A stretch of 64,000 bases of DNA, taken from positions 25,833 through 89,832 of the forward strand of contig CAZPME010000005.1 of NCBI GenBank assembly GCA_964587885.1, in the 5' to 3' direction. This DNA comes from UBA60 sp964587885 (GTDB lineage Archaea; Thermoplasmatota; Poseidoniia; Poseidoniales; Poseidoniaceae). The translations under genes and the position numbers were made by a program. Positions 63,234 to 64,000 of the stretch are shown piece by piece. The notes below the pieces were generated by a model, which searched no databases, was not told the DNA's origin, and saw nothing but the letters and a program-made list of their open reading frames with translations. Positions within the stretch are counted from its first letter, which is position 1; the number at the start of each line of letters is the position of its first letter.

Positions 63234-64000
63234 ATGCGACGCTATAGCCAATGCATATTGTTGAGCCTGCTTATGATTACCACCGCCCTCGCCGGTTGCT
63301 TCGGCGGTGATGATGAACCAGCCACCGATGATGGTGATGATCCAACTGAACCGACACCAACTCTGGACGACTGGGATGTTTACTATGTCTCCACCAGTTC
63401 CGACTTACCAACATGTAATTCCGACACTCTCGGCCGACTTTATTTCGTTGAGGCCGATGCTGGATTCCAGGCTTGCACTACTGCAGGTTGGGCCTTCGTT
63501 AATTTGACTGGCCCCGCTGGTCCCGCAGGTGCTGATGGTGTTGATGGCGCCACAGGCCCGCAAGGCCCTGCTGGTGCTGATGGAGCAGATGGCATGAATG
63601 GTGCAGATGGCATGAATGGTACAGATGGTGCCGATGGTGCTGATGGCATGAACGGTACAGATGGAACTGATGGCGCAGATGGTGCTGATGGCATGAACGG
63701 TACAGATGGTGCTGATGGTGCCGATGGTATGAATGGCATGAATGGTACAGATGGTGCTGATGGTGCCGATGGCGCAAACGGAATCAATGGAACTGATGGC
63801 ATGGATGGTGCTGATGGAGCAGATGGCATGAATGGTACAGATGGTGCTGATGGTGCTGATGGAACCAATGGAACTGATGGCATGGATGGTGCCGATGGCA
63901 TGAATGGTACAGATGGTGCTGATGGAGCAGATGGCATGAATGGTACAGATGGTGCTGATGGAACCAATGGAACTGATGGCGCAGATGGTGCTGATGGAAC
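63234..64000 (+). CDS. Lipoprotein with collagen-like domain (partial)
   Basis: The gene runs off the right edge of the window. It starts with a lipoprotein signal (MRRYSQCILLSLLMITTALA, then GC) and an acidic linker (GGDDEPATDDGDDPTEPTPT). A short domain follows (VYYVSTSSDLPTCNSDT, with two cysteines, and LYFVEADAGFQACTTAGWAF), of the type often found before bacterial collagen stalks. From residue 93 on, every third residue is glycine for the rest of the visible protein, first with prolines (GPAGPAGADG), then Asp/Met/Asn/Thr-rich (GADGMNGTDG). It should form a surface triple helix. The minus-strand Pro/Ser frame opposite is a shadow. Confidence 0.88.
   Translation, partial: MRRYSQCILLSLLMITTALAGCFGGDDEPATDDGDDPTEPTPTLDDWDVYYVSTSSDLPTCNSDTLGRLYFVEADAGFQACTTAGWAFVNLTGPAGPAGADGVDGATGPQGPAGADGADGMNGADGMNGTDGADGADGMNGTDGTDGADGADGMNGTDGADGADGMNGMNGTDGADGADGANGINGTDGMDGADGADGMNGTDGADGADGTNGTDGMDGADGMNGTDGADGADGMNGTDGADGTNGTDGADGADG
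63510..64000 (+). repeat. Collagen-like Gly-X-Y repeat region
   Basis: About 54 uninterrupted Gly-X-Y triplets are visible, built from near-identical 9-bp and 18-bp DNA blocks (ggtgctgat, ggcatgaat, ggtacagat) that are shuffled. The array continues beyond the window. It is coding, not a CRISPR array. Confidence 0.9.

Noticed and set aside
63440..63967. 175-residue Pro/Ser/Ala repeat frame on the minus strand
   Set aside because: It is the antisense of the Gly-X-Y repeat and has no signal peptide; the plus frame has a lipoprotein signal and collagen periodicity.
63510..64000. CRISPR array
   Set aside because: The repeats are in-frame coding triplets without spacers; the same holds for the repeats at 4257 and 28957.

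Overview
The window looks like a piece of an uncultured marine planktonic euryarchaeal chromosome, most likely Marine Group II (Candidatus Poseidoniales) or a close relative; this is inference from gene content, no search was run. Evidence for an archaeon: elongation factor 1A next to ribosomal protein S10, ribosomal protein S8e, SRP19, Sec61-beta, FEN1 flap endonuclease, family-B DNA polymerase, a GINS-type replication protein, a Trm11/TrmG10-type tRNA methylase, a UPF0292 Toprim protein, and TATA boxes about 25-30 bases before several starts. Evidence for an aerobic heterotroph: a complete A-type cytochrome c oxidase operon with its Sco copper chaperone, and many very large secreted or membrane-anchored proteins.

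Layout. 0-6 kb: a truncated polytopic membrane protein, a membrane-fused alpha/beta hydrolase, FEN1, and an exported protein with an Asp-rich tandem-repeat tail. 6-10 kb: tRNA methylase, YkgJ-like metal-cluster protein, tRNA-Arg(TCG), RibD, a YegS-type lipid kinase and tRNA-Ser(TGA). 10-18 kb: a lipoprotein, then the oxidase operon coxII-I-III-IV, with Sco last, on the minus strand. 18-30 kb: YggU, Toprim, SNF2 helicase, Lrp regulator, RNA m5C methylase, a polytopic protein with weak CcmF resemblance, Sec61-beta, and a histone-H1-like HhH/lysine-rich protein. 29.5-37 kb: XerA-type recombinase, a RimK-TrkA_C ligase, a two-helix membrane protein, a SAP-domain membrane protein, ParA, and a very short protein carrying the ParB N-terminal motif. 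37-44 kb: SRP19, S8e, a 1589-residue FG-GAP/thrombospondin-3 surface protein, and a PUA protein. 44-52.6 kb: PolB, IlvE, a double-ACT protein, a PKD lipoprotein and a split AtuA pair. 52.7-64 kb: EF-1A, S10, GINS, a 2047-residue surface protein, tRNA-Leu(CAA) and two lipoproteins, the last with a collagen-like domain running off the end.

Genes are tightly packed. Many convergent pairs abut or overlap at their stop codons, and operon partners overlap by four bases or fewer. No stretch over 300 bases lacks a gene. There is no CRISPR array, insertion sequence, prophage or recognisable defence island.

The most interesting region is 28.7-37.1 kb. A candidate nucleoid protein, a dif-type recombinase, a membrane-anchored SAP protein, ParA and a ParB-motif mini-protein sit within about 8 kb, and the last three are consecutive on one strand. 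This could be a membrane-linked DNA segregation module. A second lead is a family of inverted repeats with the core CC-GTA-GG, found in three separate upstream regions including that of the oxidase operon.
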